Below, one piece after another: positions 1-7,152 of a stretch of 22,256 bases of DNA; position 1 is the first letter of the stretch; the number at the start of each line of letters is the position of its first letter. The DNA is taken from positions 1 to 22,256 of the forward strand of contig DASQTB010000022.1 in assembly GCA_035642095.1 (NCBI GenBank). Direction: 5' to 3'. The notes beneath the pieces were generated by a model. That model was given only the letters and a program-made list of their open reading frames with translations. It made no database searches and had not been told where the DNA came from. The stretch comes from DASQTB01 sp035642095. Lineage in GTDB: Bacteria; Actinomycetota; UBA4738; CALAEC01. Both the position numbers and the translations under genes were made by a program.

Positions 1-1316
1 GTCCCCACGATGACCCGCTCTGGCCCCGGCGGCAACGCCTCCTCTCCCGCCTCGACCCGCTCGACCGGGAGCCGGGTGAGGGCGGCGGCCCATTCCTGGA
101 GGCGTTCGGTCCCGCCCCGCTCGATGCCGAACCGGGTCGATCCGCAATTCGCGCAGGTCACGTTCGTGCCACACACGGCGCAGACCGGCCGTCGCTCTCG
201 GACGGCCGCCGGTCCCCCGCACGCCTCGCATCGCACGGGTTGGCCGCAATCGCGGCACACCCTGATCACCCCGTACCCGTGCCGGGACAGCATCAGGAAC
301 GCACCGTTCGCCTCCTTCAGCAACGCCGTCAGCCGGGGTGAACGATCCTCTGACCCCGGGCGGGTCGCTTCCACCAGCGGTGCGGCTGCCCGCTCGGCGG
401 CCCGGGCCGCCCGCACCAGCACGGCCGCGCCGTCGTCCACCAGGGCCGCGGCCTCGCCGCTGGGAGACAGCCCGGACAGCACGCATACGGCCCCCTCCAG
501 CCGGGCCCTGGCCAGGGCGACCTCGCGAACGTGGTGGTACGGCGCCCGCTCCTCGCGATGGGCCGGGTGGGCGTCCCGGTGGACCCACACGAGTCCGGGA
601 CGCACCGGGGCGAAGACCGCCGGCCGGGTTCCGATCACCACCCGGTACCTGCCCGCCAGGATGTCCAGCCACGTCCGGTACCGCTCCCGGGGCTCCCCTC
701 CGATGTACATGGCGACCAGGCCGCCGAACCGGTCGGCCACCGACCGGGCGGTTCCCGGGAGGGGGTCGGCCTCGGGAACGACGACCACCGCATCGCGCCC
801 TGCGGTCAGACACGCCGCCACGGCGTCGATACAGGTCGAGGCCTCATCGTCTGGAAGCGGACGGAGCACGAAAGACCCCCCGTCTCGTCGGATGGCGGCC
901 AGGAGCTCCGACCCCCGGTCATAGCGGTCGAGAGCGGAGGGCCCGGCGTCGACGTCCAGATCAGCACGATCCGCCCAGGGCCGGGGACCCTCCTCGGAGG
1001 CGACCCGAGGTGGATGGGCCCGCCCGATGGCCACCGACAGAGGGACGACGTACCGAGCGGCGACCCAGCGGTACAGCTCCAGCAAGCGCCCGTCGAACAG
1101 CGGCGTGTCCGAAAGCACTCGCCGGACCGGCAGGGTCCGGCCCGGAACATCCCCGGTGGGCCCCAGGACCCAGCCGTGGACCGTGCGCCCGTGGAACGGC
1201 ACCGAGACCAGCAGGCCAGTCCCCGGGGCGCGCTCGGGGGGGAGGAGGTACGTGAAGGGCCGGTCCAGCTCAAGCCGGGGTATGTCGACGGCGACGTCGA
1301 CCGGGACGCCGCTCAG
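1..1316 (-). CDS. priA: Primosomal protein N' (PriA), degenerate actinobacterial type; C-terminus beyond window
   Basis: PriA recognises stalled forks and loads the replisome during replication restart. About 438 residues lie in the window. The N-terminal DNA-binding domain reads DIPRLELDRPFTYLLP, then VSVPFHGRTVHGWVLGP. Two CxxC-type zinc modules with eight Cys codons lie at 144-257 (CRDCG, CEACG, CAVCG, CANCG). The frame leaves the window at ERVIVGT, matching the RILIGTQ motif of E. coli PriA. The ATPase motifs are degenerate. The Walker A position reads RPLPDDEAST (834-863) instead of GVTGSGKT, and the DEEH box reads HRDAH (567-581). A DNA-structure role without helicase activity is therefore likely, as inferred for other actinobacterial PriA. 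No ATG, GTG or TTG lies in frame near the N-terminus. The chosen CTG at 1316 overlaps the metK stop as CTGA, like other junctions here. Family assignment is secure; the start is tentative. Confidence 0.9.
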   Translation of the reverse strand, partial: MSGVPVDVAVDIPRLELDRPFTYLLPPERAPGTGLLVSVPFHGRTVHGWVLGPTGDVPGRTLPVRRVLSDTPLFDGRLLELYRWVAARYVVPLSVAIGRAHPPRVASEEGPRPWADRADLDVDAGPSALDRYDRGSELLAAIRRDGGSFVLRPLPDDEASTCIDAVAACLTAGRDAVVVVPEADPLPGTARSVADRFGGLVAMYIGGEPRERYRTWLDILAGRYRVVIGTRPAVFAPVRPGLVWVHRDAHPAHREERAPYHHVREVALARARLEGAVCVLSGLSPSGEAAALVDDGAAVLVRAARAAERAAAPLVEATRPGSEDRSPRLTALLKEANGAFLMLSRHGYGVIRVCRDCGQPVRCEACGGPAAVRERRPVCAVCGTNVTCANCGSTRFGIERGGTERLQEWAAALTRLPVERVEAGEEALPPGPERVIVG

Positions 1317-2500
1317 GACAGGGCGCGCCGGAGGTCGTCGGCCCGGTCGGTCTCCTCCCAGGAAAATCCCTTCCGGCCGAAATGCCCGTAGCAGGCCGTG
1401 TCCTCGTAGATCGGGCGAGAGAGGTCGAGCCGGTCGATGATGGCCGCCGGGCGGAAGTCGAACGCCGCCAGCACCGTCTCCTCCAGGCGCTGGGGATCGA
1501 CCTCCGAGGTGCCGAACGCGTCGAGCACGAACGATACGGGGTGGGCCGTGCCGATGGCGTAGGCCACCTGGACCTGAACCCGCTCGGCCAACCCTGCGGC
1601 GACCGTGTTCTTGGCCACGTACCGGGCCATGTACGCGGCGGAGCGGTCGACCTTGGTGGGATCCTTCCCGCTGAAACACCCCCCTCCGTGAGGAGCCATC
1701 CCACCGTACGAGTCGACCATGATTTTCCGGCCGGTCAGCCCGGTATCGGCCTTGGGACCCCCGATCTCGAACCGGCCTGTCGGGTTCACCAGGACCCGCT
1801 TGTCCTGGTGGTCCAGGCCGAACTCGATCAGGACCGGCTCGATGACGTGCTCCTTCAGGTCCGGGGCGAGCAGGGAGTCCCGGTCGACCTCGTCCCGATG
1901 CTGGGCGGAGATCAGCACGGTGTCCACCCGCACCGGGCGGCCGTCGTCGTACTCCACGGTGACCTGGCTCTTCCCGTCCGGACGCAGATAGGGGACCACC
2001 CCCGCCTTCCGGACATCGGCCAGCCGCTTGGCCAAGGCGTGGGCCATGGCGATCGGCGTCGGCATCAGCTCATCGGTCTCGCGACAGGCGAAGCCGAACA
2101 TCATCCCCTGGTCCCCCGCTCCCACCGTGTCGAACCGGTCTCCGGAACCCTCCTCCCGCTCCTCCAGGGCGTGGTCGACGCCCTGGGCGATGTCGGCCGA
2201 CTGCTCCTGGATGGCGGTGATGACGCCGCACGTCTCTCCATCGATCCCGAACTTGGCGTCCGTGTAGCCGATCTCGGTGATGGTCCGTCGGACGACGCCC
2301 GGAACGTCGACGTAGATCCTGGTGCTGATCTCCCCGGACACCACAACCAGACCCGTGGTGACCAGCGTCTCGCAGGCCACCCGGCCGTCGGGGTCGTCCC
2401 GCAACGTCGCATCGAGGACGGCATCGGAGATCTGATCGGCGAGCTTGTCGGGGTGCCCCTCGGTCACCGACTCCGAGGTGAACAGGTGCCTCCGGGCCAT
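1313..2500 (-). CDS. metK: S-adenosylmethionine synthetase
   Basis: MetK makes S-adenosylmethionine from methionine and ATP in the cytoplasm. The 395-residue length is normal. Signature motifs are intact: SVTEGHPDK near residues 11-19, GAGDQGMMFGFA at 127-138, then DGKSQVTVEY, GGPKADTGLTGRKIMVD and the phosphate-binding GGGCFSGKDPTKVDRS. The Cys in the last motif is usually Ala. The ATG at 2500 begins the conserved ARRHLFTSESVTEGHPDK region. No clear Shine-Dalgarno precedes it, but a TAGAAT hexamer lies 9 nt upstream, so a leaderless transcript is possible. The coaBC stop is 35 nt upstream, which leaves no room for a SAM riboswitch. The TGA overlaps the proposed CTG of priA. Confidence 0.97.
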   Translation of the reverse strand: MARRHLFTSESVTEGHPDKLADQISDAVLDATLRDDPDGRVACETLVTTGLVVVSGEISTRIYVDVPGVVRRTITEIGYTDAKFGIDGETCGVITAIQEQSADIAQGVDHALEEREEGSGDRFDTVGAGDQGMMFGFACRETDELMPTPIAMAHALAKRLADVRKAGVVPYLRPDGKSQVTVEYDDGRPVRVDTVLISAQHRDEVDRDSLLAPDLKEHVIEPVLIEFGLDHQDKRVLVNPTGRFEIGGPKADTGLTGRKIMVDSYGGMAPHGGGCFSGKDPTKVDRSAAYMARYVAKNTVAAGLAERVQVQVAYAIGTAHPVSFVLDAFGTSEVDPQRLEETVLAAFDFRPAAIIDRLDLSRPIYEDTACYGHFGRKGFSWEETDRADDLRRALS

Positions 2501-2509
2501 GTCCGAGGG

Positions 2510-2539
2510 ATTCTAGCCGAGGCCACCGACCCGATTCAG
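2510..2539 (-). promoter_or_regulatory. Candidate promoter for metK (leaderless or near-leaderless)
   Basis: The minus strand carries TAGAAT at 2515-2510, one base from consensus. The best -35 at 18-bp spacing is CTGAAT (2539-2534), only 3 of 6. The expected transcription start is about 3-4 nt before the ATG at 2500. The absence of a Shine-Dalgarno in the coaBC-metK gap fits leaderless initiation. This is inference from sequence only. Confidence 0.4.
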
Positions 2540-3735
2540 CGCAGCAGCCCGGCCAACCGATCGCAGATCGTGCGGGCCAGCTCGCGTTTCGTCCACTCCC
2601 GGAGGGGCACCTCGTCACCGCCCGCCGCAAGGATCAGGGCCCGGTTCGTGTCGGCGTCGAAGCCCGTCCCCGGAGCGCCGACCTCGTTCACCACGATCAG
2701 GTCGAGGTTCTTGGCACGAAGCTTCCGGCGGCCGGCCTCCTCCAGATCGCCGGTCTCCGCGGCGAATCCGACCAGGACCTTCGGTCCCTTCCCTTCACCC
2801 AGCTCCCGAAGGATGTCCGGGGTGGGCTCCAGGAGGATGTCGGGCGGGCCGGCCTCCTTCTTCAACTTCTCGTCGGCGGCCTCCTTGGGCCGCCAGTCCG
2901 CCACGGCCGCCGCCTTGATCACCGCATCGGCCCGCTCGAACCGGATGACCACCTCGTCGCGCATCTCCTCGGCCGTCTCCACCCGGACGACCTCGACCCC
3001 CGGGGGATCGGTGAGGTGGGTCGGCCCGGTGATCAGCGTGACCAGCGCGCCCCTGCGGGCGGCCTCCTCGGCCAGGAGATAGCCCATCTTCCCGCTCGAT
3101 CGGTTCCCCACGAATCGGACCGCGTCGATCGGCTCGAAGGTGGGACCGGCCGTGACCACCACCCGGCGTCCGGCCAAGTCGCCCCCTCGCTGGGAGACCA
3201 GCCGTTCCGCCCCCGACGCGATCTCCGCCGGCTCGGCCATCCGACCCATCCCCTCATCGCCGGCGGCCAGCGGTCCCTCCGCCGGACCGATCACCTCCAC
3301 CCCCCAGCCCACCAACCGGTCGATGTTGTGGATCGTGGCCGGATGGCCCCACATCCCGGAGTGCATGGCCGGAGCGACGACCAGGGGCCCCCGGAACTCC
3401 AGGAGGGTCGAGCTCAGGAGGTCATCGGCCAGGCCCAGCGACAGCTTGGCCAGGAGGTTCGCTGTGGCCGGGGCCACCACCGCCACGTCCGCCTCCCGGG
3501 CCAGCCGGACGTGGAGGACCTCCTCGGTGTGCTCGAAGACGTCCGAGTGGACCTCCCGGCCGGTCAGCGCGGCGAACGTGTCGGGGCCCACGAACTGGAT
3601 CGCGGCCGGAGTCATCACCACCTGGACCTCGGCGCCTCGCTCGCTGAGGAGTCGGACGAGGAGGACGGCCTTGTACGCGGCGATGCCGCCGGTGACCCCC
3701 AGGAGGACCCCCCGGCCCGCCAGGGGCGAGGTCAT
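2536..3735 (-). CDS. coaBC: Bifunctional phosphopantothenoylcysteine decarboxylase / phosphopantothenate-cysteine ligase
   Basis: CoaBC performs two steps of coenzyme A synthesis: joining 4'-phosphopantothenate to cysteine (CoaB, C-terminal half) and decarboxylating the product (CoaC, N-terminal flavoprotein half). The 399-residue protein shows LLGVTGGIAAYKAVLLVRLL (11-30), the catalytic His at 75 in EEVLHV, and VAPATANLLAKLSLGLADD. The CoaB half begins near 188 with RRVVVTAGPTFEPID, then FVGNRSSGKMG, AAVADWRP and EKLKK. Two CoaC positions differ from E. coli Dfp. PAMN reads PAMH (residue 125), and the flap Cys158 is Ala in LAAGDEGMGRM. Such changes may be lineage-typical. The ATG at 3735 follows the rpoZ TAG after 2 nt. 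The frame stays open upstream as far as 4020, but that part overlaps rpoZ and gmk and is not coding. Confidence 0.95.
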   Translation of the reverse strand: MTSPLAGRGVLLGVTGGIAAYKAVLLVRLLSERGAEVQVVMTPAAIQFVGPDTFAALTGREVHSDVFEHTEEVLHVRLAREADVAVVAPATANLLAKLSLGLADDLLSSTLLEFRGPLVVAPAMHSGMWGHPATIHNIDRLVGWGVEVIGPAEGPLAAGDEGMGRMAEPAEIASGAERLVSQRGGDLAGRRVVVTAGPTFEPIDAVRFVGNRSSGKMGYLLAEEAARRGALVTLITGPTHLTDPPGVEVVRVETAEEMRDEVVIRFERADAVIKAAAVADWRPKEAADEKLKKEAGPPDILLEPTPDILRELGEGKGPKVLVGFAAETGDLEEAGRRKLRAKNLDLIVVNEVGAPGTGFDADTNRALILAAGGDEVPLREWTKRELARTICDRLAGLLR

Positions 3736-3737
3736 GG

Positions 3738-3986
3738 CTACTCGACCGTCGTCTGGTCGGGCCGGTCGAACGTCACCTTGTCGTCGGCGATCTCCTCGAG
3801 AGCGATGGACAGCGGCTTGTTCCGAAGGCCACCGGTCTCTACGAGCGGGGGAACGAACTCGCCCCGGCCCTCGCCGAGCTGGTTGTAATAGGAATTGATC
3901 TCCCGGGCCCGCTTGGCCGCCAGGATGACCAGCGTGTACTTGGAGTCCACCCGCTCCAGCAGTGTGTCGATGTTCGGCTCGATCAT
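3738..3986 (-). CDS. rpoZ: RNA polymerase omega subunit
   Basis: Omega stabilises assembly of the beta' subunit into RNA polymerase. The 82-residue protein contains the family core: LLERVDSKYTLVILAAKRAR near 9-28, INSYYNQLGEG, and KPLSIALEEIADDKV near the C-terminus. The ATG at 3986 overlaps the gmk TGA as ATGA, and an AGGAAGGGG Shine-Dalgarno lies just upstream inside gmk. The TAG is 2 nt before coaBC. The order gmk-rpoZ-coaBC is widely conserved in bacteria, which supports the call for a protein this small. Confidence 0.95.
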   Translation of the reverse strand: MIEPNIDTLLERVDSKYTLVILAAKRAREINSYYNQLGEGRGEFVPPLVETGGLRNKPLSIALEEIADDKVTFDRPDQTTVE

Positions 3987-4528
3987 TCGGTCCCCTTCCT
4001 CTGCCCGTCGATGATAGCAAGGACCTCCCCGACGGCGTCCTCGACCCGGTCGTTCACCACGACGTGGTCGAACCGGGGAGCCTCGGCCAGCTCCCGCCGG
4101 GCCTCGGCCAGGCGCCGGTCCAGGGCCGGCCCCTGCTCGGTTCCCCGGGCCCGGAGACGGCGGGCCAGCTCCTCCTCGGAGGGCGGTTGGAGGTAGATCA
4201 TCACCGCGTCGGGGACCCGCTCCCGGACGCTCCGGGCGCCCTGCACATCGAGCTCGAGGAGGACGTCCCTGCCCGCCGCCCGTGCCTCCTCCACCGGCCC
4301 GGCCAGCGTCCCCGAGCGATGGCCGAACATCTCCGCCCACTCCAGGAACGCTCCTTCTTCGATCATGCGAGAGAAGTCCTCGACCGAGACGAATCGGTAG
4401 TGGACGCCCTCGACCTCGCCGGGACGGGGCGACCGGGTGGTGGCGGAGACGGAGAACACCAGGCCTGGGCGAGACCGCAGCAGGAGGCGAACAACCGTGC
4501 CCTTGCCGACCCCGGACGGGCCGGAGAT
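3983..4528 (-). CDS. gmk: Guanylate kinase with no canonical start codon
   Basis: Gmk phosphorylates GMP (or dGMP) to the diphosphate with ATP. The frame encodes the complete family domain. A beta strand RLFVISGP leads into the P-loop GPSGVGKGT, followed by FSVSATTRSPRPGEVEGVHY, EGAFLEWAEMFGHRSGT, DVLLELDVQGARSVRE, the PPSEEELARRLRARGTE lid region and a VVNDRVEDAVGEV tail. The start is unresolved. The frame is open from about 4636, but it has no ATG, GTG, TTG or CTG between there and the P-loop. The only near-cognate codon is ATC at 4528, used here as a placeholder start. It follows AGGGGA (4546-4541) by 12 nt. The nearest canonical codon, GTG at 4459, would delete the P-loop and is rejected. 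A +1 frameshift from mihF or a sequence error are alternatives. The TGA overlaps rpoZ as ATGA. Confidence 0.85.
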   Translation of the reverse strand: MSGPSGVGKGTVVRLLLRSRPGLVFSVSATTRSPRPGEVEGVHYRFVSVEDFSRMIEEGAFLEWAEMFGHRSGTLAGPVEEARAAGRDVLLELDVQGARSVRERVPDAVMIYLQPPSEEELARRLRARGTEQGPALDRRLAEARRELAEAPRFDHVVVNDRVEDAVGEVLAIIDGQRKGTE

Positions 4529-4544
4529 GACGAAGAGCCGTCCC

Positions 4545-4859
4545 CTAGCGCTTGGAGAACTCGCCGAGGAGGGCCTCCTTCTGCTTGGCCCCCAGGCCCC
4601 GAACCCGACGACTCGCCGAGATGTCCAGACGCTCCATCAGCTTGCGGGCCCGGACCTTCCCCACGCCCGGCATCGACTCCAAGACCGAGGAGACCTTCAT
4701 CTTCCCGACGGTCTCGTCCTCCCGACGATCCAGCAGATCCCGCAGGCTGAGCTGCCCCGACTTCAGCCGCTCCTTCACCTGGGCCCGCTTCTTGCGGGCC
4801 TCGGCGGCCTTGGCCAGGGCGTCGCGTCGCTGTTCCTCGGTGAGGGTCGGCAGGGGCAT
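4545..4859 (-). CDS. mihF: Actinobacterial integration host factor (mIHF)
   Basis: mIHF is a small actinobacterial nucleoid protein, unrelated to the HU-like IHF of proteobacteria. It binds and bends DNA through a helix-two-turn-helix fold. The 104-residue protein has a charged N-terminal helix (TEEQRRDALAKAAEARKKR, from about 6) and a KMKVSSVLESMPGVGKVRAR segment, then KLMERLDISASRRVRGLG. The PGVGKVRA turn is the DNA-binding signature. The ATG at 4859 has an excellent AAGGAGGAG Shine-Dalgarno. A separate promoter lies between pyrE and this gene, so it probably heads the mihF-gmk-rpoZ-coaBC unit. The location just upstream of gmk is standard in actinobacteria. The TAG lies 17 nt upstream of the codon used as the gmk start and inside the open gmk frame. 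Confidence 0.95.
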   Translation of the reverse strand: MPLPTLTEEQRRDALAKAAEARKKRAQVKERLKSGQLSLRDLLDRREDETVGKMKVSSVLESMPGVGKVRARKLMERLDISASRRVRGLGAKQKEALLGEFSKR

Positions 4860-4893
4860 GGCTCCTCCTTACGCTGAGGTTGAGGGATGGTCG

Positions 4894-4923
4894 ATGATAC
4901 CCCGCGGTTCGGCGCCGGGACAA
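4894..4923 (-). promoter_or_regulatory. Promoter of the mihF-gmk-rpoZ-coaBC unit
   Basis: The minus strand shows TTGTCC (4923-4918), an 18-bp spacer and TATCAT (4899-4894). The predicted start is near 4887, giving a leader of about 28 nt that contains the mihF Shine-Dalgarno. It lies in the 93-nt gap after pyrE, the largest gap in this part of the minus-strand run. Confidence 0.6.
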
Positions 4924-4930
4924 ACCGAAC
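4907..4930. repeat. Inverted repeat over the mihF -35 region
   Basis: GTTCGG at 4907-4912 is mirrored by CCGAAC at 4925-4930 with a 12-nt spacer. The dyad brackets the TTGTCC -35 element, so it could be an operator. It has no T-run on either side, which argues against an intrinsic terminator for the pyr operon. Confidence 0.4.
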
Positions 4931-4952
4931 TGAGCACGGCGACCTGCGCCTT

Positions 4953-5516
4953 TTAGGTGAGGTGTCGGGACCCCGGTGACTCGACGGGTTCGCCGACGGC
5001 GCACCGAGGACAGGCTTCGGGGGACGTGGCCTCGGCCTCGATCCGGACCACGGTCCTGAGAGGGAACGGCATGGCATCCGAGGTTCGGTCGACCAACGCG
5101 GCCACCGCGATGCGCTCCGCCCCCAGACTCCCCACCAACTCCCAGACTTCGCCCGCGGACCCTCCTGTGGTGACCACGTCCTCCACAACCAGCACCCGCT
5201 CACCGGGGCGAAGGACGAAGCCGCGTCGGAGGGCCATGCGGCCGTCGCTCCGCTCCGAGTACAGGAATCGGGCTCCGGCGGCCAGGGCCACCGCGAATCC
5301 CAGCGGGAGGGCACCGACCGCCGGGCTGATCACCGTTTCGATCCGCTCGAACCACGCCGCTATCTCCGCTCCCAGCCGCGCGGTGACCACGGGATCCTCG
5401 AACACCCGAGCTTTCTCGATGTACGTCTCCGAATGCCGGCCCGAGGAAAGCAGGAAGTGACCCCTCCGGACGGCCCCTCGCCGGCGAAGCAGCCGGACGA
5501 CCTCGTCCTCGGTCAC
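4953..5516 (-). CDS. pyrE: Orotate phosphoribosyltransferase
   Basis: PyrE transfers the phosphoribosyl group of PRPP to orotate, giving OMP. The 187-residue protein has FLLSSGRHSETYIEKARV near 21-38, the substrate-pocket ISPAVGALPLGFAVA, the loop YSERSDGRMALRRGF and the PRPP-binding VLVVEDVVTTGGSA. The C-terminal EACPRCAVGEPVESPGSR segment carries a CxxC pair, as in a common Gram-positive PyrE subtype. The GTG at 5516 overlaps the pyrF TGA as GTGA. This is the last gene of the pyr operon. No strong terminator follows its TAA, so some readthrough into mihF is possible. Confidence 0.96.
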   Translation of the reverse strand: MTEDEVVRLLRRRGAVRRGHFLLSSGRHSETYIEKARVFEDPVVTARLGAEIAAWFERIETVISPAVGALPLGFAVALAAGARFLYSERSDGRMALRRGFVLRPGERVLVVEDVVTTGGSAGEVWELVGSLGAERIAVAALVDRTSDAMPFPLRTVVRIEAEATSPEACPRCAVGEPVESPGSRHLT

Positions 5517-6196
5517 CGGAGCCCCCGGAGGATCCCCGCCGCGGCGGCCCCCGGGTCGGAGGCCTCGGTCACGGGCCGGCCCACCACCAGGAGGTCGGCT
5601 CCGGCCTCCATGGCCTCGACCGGGGTCAGGATGCGGACGTGATCGTGCCCGTCGAGGCCCGCGGGGCGGATGCCCGGCACCACCAGGATCGGCTCGTCCC
5701 CCAGCGCCTCACGGACCACTTCAACATCGTCACCCGAGACCACCGCCCCGGCGGCCCCCGCCTCGACGGCCTCAAAGGCCAGCGAGGCCGGCGACGCGCC
5801 GGCGGCCTCGGCCAGGCTCGACAGGACCGTCACCGCCACCACGGCCGGTGGTTCCACCCCGACCTCCGCGGCGCCTTCGGCAGCCCCGGCCACCGCCCCC
5901 CGGACCATCTCGGGACCGCCGAGGGCGTGGACGGACAGCATCGAAGCGCCCAGGCGACCCGCATTCCGGGCGGCCCCGGCGGCGGTGGTGGGGATGTCGT
6001 GGAGCTTCAGATCGAGGAACACCGGGGCGTGGTCCCGGAGCCGGGCCACACAGCCGGGGCCGGCCGCGATGAACAGCTCCAGGCCGGCCTTGACCATCCC
6101 CACCGCTCCCCGGAGGCGGCCGGCCATCGCCTCCGCTGCCCGGAGGTCCGAGGTGTCGAGGGCGACGACCAGCGGGTTCGAGGACGGAAGGGTCAC
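5513..6196 (-). CDS. pyrF: Orotidine 5'-phosphate decarboxylase
   Basis: PyrF decarboxylates OMP to UMP, the last step of the de novo pathway. The 227-residue TIM-barrel protein starts with PLVVALDTSDLRAAEAM. It carries the catalytic motif FLDLKLHDIPTT, in which the Asp, Lys and second Asp form the active-site network. Later motifs are VTVLSSL, GAVVSGDDVE, the phosphate-binding ILVVPGIRP and ADLLVVGRPVT. The GTG at 6196 overlaps the pyrD TGA as GTGA, and the TGA overlaps the pyrE GTG the same way. Tight coupling to pyrE fits their consecutive reactions. Confidence 0.97.
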   Translation of the reverse strand: MTLPSSNPLVVALDTSDLRAAEAMAGRLRGAVGMVKAGLELFIAAGPGCVARLRDHAPVFLDLKLHDIPTTAAGAARNAGRLGASMLSVHALGGPEMVRGAVAGAAEGAAEVGVEPPAVVAVTVLSSLAEAAGASPASLAFEAVEAGAAGAVVSGDDVEVVREALGDEPILVVPGIRPAGLDGHDHVRILTPVEAMEAGADLLVVGRPVTEASDPGAAAAGILRGLR

Positions 6197-7152
6197 CCGC
6201 CGCGGTAGGCCGGCTCGGCCGGGAGGCCGGGGGTCACCACCCTACCCCGGAGCTCCATCGGGCTAGACATGCCTCGCCGAACCAGGAAGGCCCCGATCCC
6301 CTCGGCGATCTCAACCATGCTGTGGGGGGCGTAGAAGTTGGCCGTCCCGACCTGGACCGCCGAGGCCCCGGCCAGCAGGAACTCGATCGCGCTGTCCGCG
6401 TCGGTGATCCCTCCGATCCCGATGATCGGCACCTCCGGAAGAGCCCGGGCGACCTGGAAGACGCACCGCACCGCCACCGCCCGGATGGCCGGGCCCGACA
6501 GCCCCCCCGTCGTCCCCCCCAGCCTGGGACGGAAGGTCTCCACATCGATGGCCATCCCCAGCACCGTGTTGATCAGCGAGAGTCCGTGTGCCCCGGCCCG
6601 GACGCAGGACTGAGCGACCTCGACGATGTCGGTCACGTCCGCGGTGAGCTTGGCGAACACCGGGAGGTGGGTCATCCGGGTCACCGTGCCGATCACCTCC
6701 CCGGCCGCCTGGGCATCGCAGGCGAAGACCTGGTTCCGGCGCTCCACGTTGGGGCAGGAGATGTTGGCCTCGATCCCGGCCACGCCCGGGAGCTTGCTGA
6801 CCCGGACGGCGACCTCGGCGAACTCCTGGACGCTCTTCCCGGCGATCGACACGATCACCGGCACGCCCCCGCCGGCGATGAACGGGCCCTCCTTCTCTAT
6901 GAACCCCTCCACGCCGGGGTTCTGAAGCCCGATCGCGTTCAGCATCCCCGACGGCGTCTCCACCATGCGAGGGGTGGGGAGCCCCCGGACCGGTTGGGGA
7001 GTCACGCTCTTGGTCACCACCGCCCCGACCTTTCGCAGGTCGACCAGCCGGGACATCTCCTGTCCAGAGCCGAAGGTTCCCGAGGCAGCCAGGACCGGGG
7101 TGGCGAGCTCGATGCCGGAGAGGTTCGTCTTGAGGCTTACCCCGCCGGCCAC
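6193..7152 (-). CDS. pyrD: Dihydroorotate dehydrogenase, class 1B catalytic subunit
   Basis: PyrD oxidises dihydroorotate to orotate with FMN. Class 1B enzymes pass electrons through PyrK to NAD. The 319-residue protein has LATPVLAASGTFGSG, KSVTPQPVRGLPTPRM, NAIGLQNPGVEGFI, the active-site loop ANISCPN with the catalytic Cys, VFAKLTADVTDIVE, GLSLINTV and the FMN-phosphate segment PIIGIGGITDADSAIEFLLAGASAVQVGTA (split across strands 7-8 of the barrel). The GTG at 7152 has a GGGAGGG Shine-Dalgarno 7 nt upstream. The gene overlaps pyrK by 16 nt. The apparent V of VSLKTN four codons later is GTA and cannot start. The adjacent pyrK supports class 1B rather than a quinone-linked class 2 enzyme. Confidence 0.96.
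   Translation of the reverse strand: MAGGVSLKTNLSGIELATPVLAASGTFGSGQEMSRLVDLRKVGAVVTKSVTPQPVRGLPTPRMVETPSGMLNAIGLQNPGVEGFIEKEGPFIAGGGVPVIVSIAGKSVQEFAEVAVRVSKLPGVAGIEANISCPNVERRNQVFACDAQAAGEVIGTVTRMTHLPVFAKLTADVTDIVEVAQSCVRAGAHGLSLINTVLGMAIDVETFRPRLGGTTGGLSGPAIRAVAVRCVFQVARALPEVPIIGIGGITDADSAIEFLLAGASAVQVGTANFYAPHSMVEIAEGIGAFLVRRGMSSPMELRGRVVTPGLPAEPAYRGG

Noticed and set aside
2501..2535. SAM riboswitch before metK
   Set aside because: Only 35 nt separate coaBC and metK, too little for any known SAM aptamer, and no matching motif is seen.
1382..3082. Long plus-strand open frame opposite metK and coaBC
   Set aside because: It mirrors two intact conserved genes, and its translation is low-complexity with many Gly, Arg, Asp and His. 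High G/C at third positions removes stops on the other strand.
3983..4459. gmk starting at GTG 4459
   Set aside because: This would remove the P-loop GPSGVGKGT that is encoded in the same frame just upstream, leaving an inactive protein.
4907..4930. Intrinsic terminator after pyrE
   Set aside because: Six-bp arms, a 12-nt spacer and no T-run on either strand; its overlap with the mihF -35 fits an operator better.
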